Positions 6,080-8,373 of a stretch of 8,373 nt of DNA are shown here, one piece after another; positions within the stretch are counted from its first letter, which is position 1, and every line of letters starts with the position of its first letter. Source of the DNA: Chloroflexota bacterium (GTDB lineage Bacteria > Chloroflexota > Dehalococcoidia > Lucifugimonadales > JADFKI01); contig JAGGDZ010000179.1 of NCBI GenBank assembly GCA_024648655.1, positions 1 to 8,373 on the forward strand, in the 5' to 3' direction. The notes beneath the pieces are model-generated. The model saw nothing but the letters and a program-made list of their open reading frames with translations. It ran no database searches and was not told the origin of the DNA. The translations under genes and the position numbers were made by a program.

Positions 6080-6100
6080 GTAGTATTATCCCAGGCTAAG
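6061..6100. repeat. Imperfect 16-bp inverted repeat in the divergent region
   Basis: CCTAGGCAGAGATAAT (6061-6076) and the complement of 6085-6100 agree at 12 of 16 positions around an 8-base spacer. The inner six bases (GATAAT/ATTATC) are perfect. It is immediately next to the 11-bp dyad and between the fic and VWA genes, so it may be a second regulator site serving either direction. Confidence 0.4.
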
Positions 6101-6188
6101 CAACTTCATGTATGATGCAGTTAGACAGCATGCAATATCATCTCGTATATCGTGTCCGCCAATGTGAGTTCTTTCGGAGGCGCCACCT

Positions 6189-8210
6189 ATGACCACTTAC
6201 AGATACTACCGCTGGGACGGCAGCCAGCAGGTCTTCAGCATGGACGCCGACGACCTCATGAACTCCATCGCTGACGACATCCTGGAGCACGGCGACCCGG
6301 AGCGCGCGCTCCGCAGCCTGTTTCAGCGCGGCGTCGATGACGAGCAGGGGCAGCACGCGCCGGGCTTGCGCGACCTGCTGGAACGCCTGCGGCAGCAGCG
6401 ACAGCAGCAGCTCGAACGCTACAATCTCGACTCGGTGATGGATGACATCAAAGAGCAGTTGCAGGATGTCATCGACACGGAGCGGCAAGGCATAGAACGC
6501 CGCCTGCAAGACGCCGAGCGGCAGCTGCAGGAAGCGGGCGAGGATGCAGAGCACCTGCAAGCGCCTATGCAGATGCTCCAAGAGCGCGCGCAGCGCAATA
6601 CGGACACGCTAGACTCGCTGCCGAACAGCCCCGGCGGGCAGATTCAACAGCTTCAGGACTACGACTTTATGGACCCGGAGGCGCGAGACAAGTTCAACGA
6701 GTTGCTGGACGCCCTCAAGCAGCAGATGATGCAGAACTTCTTCCAGAACATGAAGCAGCAGCTCCAGAACATGTCGCCCCAGGACATGGAGGGCTTAAAG
6801 AATATGATTCAGGCGCTCAACCAGATGCTGCGCGACCGCGCTATGGGGGAGGATCCGGACTTCGAGGGCTTCATGGAGCAGTACGGCGAATACTTCGACC
6901 CTAACCGCCCCGCCAGCCTCGACGAGCTTATCGAGCAGCTTCAGCAGCAAATGGCGGCGATGCAGTCGCTGATGGACAGCATGTCGCCGCAGATGCGGAA
7001 CGAGCTTGAGTCCATGCTCGGCGCGGCGATCGACCCGGAGTTCATGGACGAAATAGCGGAGCTGGCCGGGATGATGTACGATATGTTCCCCTTCGACGAC
7101 ATGGCCGGCGAGTACCCATTCATGGGCGACGAATCCATGACGCTCGACGCCGCGATGGAGCTTATGGGCGAGTTGCGCGATATGGATCAGCTGGAGCAGC
7201 AAGTTCAGCAGGTGATGCGAAACGGCAACATCGAAGACCTCGACTTGGACAACGTGGAACAGATAATGGGCGAGGATGCCCGCCGTCAGCTGGAGCAGCT
7301 TCAGCGGCTCATCCAGCAGTTGGAGGAGGCAGGATACCTGAAGCGGCAGGGAGACAGGCTGGAACTGACTCCGCGCGGCATACGCAAGCTGGCGCAGCAG
7401 GCATTGCGCGAGGTCTTCTCAGAGCTGAAGAAGGACCGCATGGGGCGCCATGAAATGTACTCGCGCGGCGACGGCGGCGAGCGGACCGGTGAGACGAAGC
7501 CATACGAGTTCGGCGACCCGTTCGACATAGACTTGCACCGCACGCTGTTCAACTCCACTCTGCGCAACGGCCCCGGCACACCCCTACGCATTAGCCCCGA
7601 GGACTTCGAAATTCACCACACCGAGCATATGACCCAGACGGCAACGGCGCTGCTCATCGACCAGAGCCGCTCGATGGGCATGTTCGGCAGCTTCGCGGCG
7701 GCGAAGAAGGTCGCCCTGGCGCTGTACTGGCTCATACACAGCCAGTATCCGCGCGACTACCTCTACATCATCGGATTCTCGGACTACGGCATGAACATCG
7801 CCACCGACGACCTAGCGGACCTGACATGGAACGCATGGGTGTCCGGCACGAACATGCAGCACGCGCTGATGCTCGCGCGGCAGGCGCTCTCACGCCAGAA
7901 GGTCGCCACCAAGCAGATTCTGATGATTACGGACGGCGAGCCAACGGCGCACTTGGAACACGGGCGCGCCTACTTCAGCTACCCGCCGAGTTGGCGCACC
8001 ATCGAGGAGACGCTTAAAGAGGTGAAACGCTGCACGCAGGAGAACATCACCATCAACACCTTCATGCTTGAGCACAACTACTACCTGATGGACTTCATCG
8101 ACAAGATGACGCGCATCAACAAGGGGCGGGCGTTCTACACCGATCCCAGCCAGCTCGGACGGTATGTGATGGTGGACTATCTGCGGAGCCAGCGCAAGCG
8201 GGTAGGTTAG
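6189..8210 (+). CDS. VWA domain protein with long Gln/Met-rich helical region
   Basis: A 673-residue soluble protein without a signal peptide. Residues 60-140 are a charged, Gln-rich probable coiled coil. Residues 160-345 are rich in Met, Gln, Asp and Glu, with repeated amphipathic helices of the LDELIEQLQQQMAAMQ type. Residues 380-413 (GYLKRQGDRLELTPRGIRKL) look like a small winged-helix-like element. Residues 484-665 are a von Willebrand factor A domain with a complete metal-ion-dependent adhesion site: DQSRS (D491, S493, S495), T554 in SGTN, and D582 in MITDGEP. VWA proteins of this bacterial type usually act with a MoxR or Mg-chelatase-like AAA+ ATPase in metal insertion or complex assembly; no such ATPase is visible here. 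The start is firm: GGAGG (6176-6180) sits 8 bases before the ATG. It is divergent from fic. The precise function is unknown. Confidence 0.88.
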   Translation: MTTYRYYRWDGSQQVFSMDADDLMNSIADDILEHGDPERALRSLFQRGVDDEQGQHAPGLRDLLERLRQQRQQQLERYNLDSVMDDIKEQLQDVIDTERQGIERRLQDAERQLQEAGEDAEHLQAPMQMLQERAQRNTDTLDSLPNSPGGQIQQLQDYDFMDPEARDKFNELLDALKQQMMQNFFQNMKQQLQNMSPQDMEGLKNMIQALNQMLRDRAMGEDPDFEGFMEQYGEYFDPNRPASLDELIEQLQQQMAAMQSLMDSMSPQMRNELESMLGAAIDPEFMDEIAELAGMMYDMFPFDDMAGEYPFMGDESMTLDAAMELMGELRDMDQLEQQVQQVMRNGNIEDLDLDNVEQIMGEDARRQLEQLQRLIQQLEEAGYLKRQGDRLELTPRGIRKLAQQALREVFSELKKDRMGRHEMYSRGDGGERTGETKPYEFGDPFDIDLHRTLFNSTLRNGPGTPLRISPEDFEIHHTEHMTQTATALLIDQSRSMGMFGSFAAAKKVALALYWLIHSQYPRDYLYIIGFSDYGMNIATDDLADLTWNAWVSGTNMQHALMLARQALSRQKVATKQILMITDGEPTAHLEHGRAYFSYPPSWRTIEETLKEVKRCTQENITINTFMLEHNYYLMDFIDKMTRINKGRAFYTDPSQLGRYVMVDYLRSQRKRVG

Positions 8211-8249
8211 TCGGAAACTAATATCTATGGACAGAATGATCAAGGTAGG

Positions 8250-8373
8250 ATGGTTCTCAAGGACATGATGACTAAGTGGTGGCTCATAGGCGCGGCGGCG
8301 ATCCTTGCAGCGCTTCTCATCGCAAGCATTGTGCTTGCGCTCACGTCGAGGGAGACCGAGTTCCCGCCCGGCA
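8250..8373 (+). CDS. Start of a membrane-anchored or secreted protein (cut off by the window end)
   Basis: An open frame with no stop before the window ends gives 41 residues. A short positive, Trp-containing head (MTKWW) is followed by a 20-residue hydrophobic stretch rich in Ala, Leu and Ile, then a polar LTSRETEFPPG segment. This is a signal anchor or uncleaved signal peptide with the rest outside the membrane; no lipobox Cys is seen. The start could be the ATG at 8250, 8265 or 8268: AAGG (8242-8245) favours the first, AAGGA (8259-8263) the last, both with short spacing. It lies 39 bp after the VWA gene on the same strand, so the two may be co-transcribed. Function cannot be judged from this fragment. 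Confidence 0.6.
   Translation, partial: MVLKDMMTKWWLIGAAAILAALLIASIVLALTSRETEFPPG

Noticed and set aside
6138..6581. 147-codon minus-strand open frame at the VWA gene start
   Set aside because: It runs opposite the Gln-rich coding region, where CAG-type codons give Leu-rich antisense frames. This is a compositional artefact.
8227..8268. Short plus-strand frame after the VWA stop
   Set aside because: It ends after 13 codons and overlaps the better membrane-protein frame starting at 8250.

Overview
This 8.4-kb window appears to be bacterial chromosome of mixed, moderate-to-high GC. It has Shine-Dalgarno leaders (GGAGG or GAGG types), one probable TTG start, and small accessory genes next to conserved ones. 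Nothing in it fixes the taxonomy. The gene set, codon use and the style of the von Willebrand factor A (VWA) protein and the 3'-end membrane protein give a weak impression of an uncultured Chloroflexota (Dehalococcoidia/SAR202-like) genome. That is an inference only.

Layout. (1) 93-1041, plus strand: a translationally coupled pair, a winged-helix plus PD-(D/E)XK-like nuclease candidate followed by a small zinc-ribbon protein. GC is visibly lower here than in the blocks to the right. (2) 1067-4092, minus strand: a circularly permuted ATP-grasp ligase, a transglutaminase-fold protein and an alpha-E protein, transcribed in that order. This is a recognisable version of the widespread ATP-grasp/alpha-E/transglutaminase association, which has been predicted to make or modify peptides. 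The alpha-E protein is only about half the usual length. A 222-bp AT-rich gap containing a 19-bp tandem repeat separates it from the transglutaminase. (3) 4236-4711, minus strand: an RDD-family membrane protein gene split by a frameshift at an exact 16-bp tandem duplication. (4) 4818-5981, minus strand: a self-inhibited (class II) Fic adenylyltransferase with a C-terminal winged helix. (5) 5982-6188: a divergent control region with a perfect 11-bp inverted repeat over the predicted Fic promoter and a second, imperfect dyad. (6) 6189-8210, plus strand: a 673-residue protein with a long Gln/Met-rich helical region and a C-terminal VWA domain with an intact metal-binding (MIDAS) motif. It is followed by (7) the start of a membrane-anchored protein cut off by the window end.

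How the genes may work together. The ATP-grasp and transglutaminase frames overlap by 28 bp and are probably translated together; with alpha-E they form one functional unit. Fic and the VWA gene share a control region but have no obvious common pathway. VWA proteins of this kind normally work with a MoxR/Mg-chelatase-like AAA+ ATPase, and none is present here. No RNA genes, CRISPR arrays, insertion sequences or phage structural genes were found.
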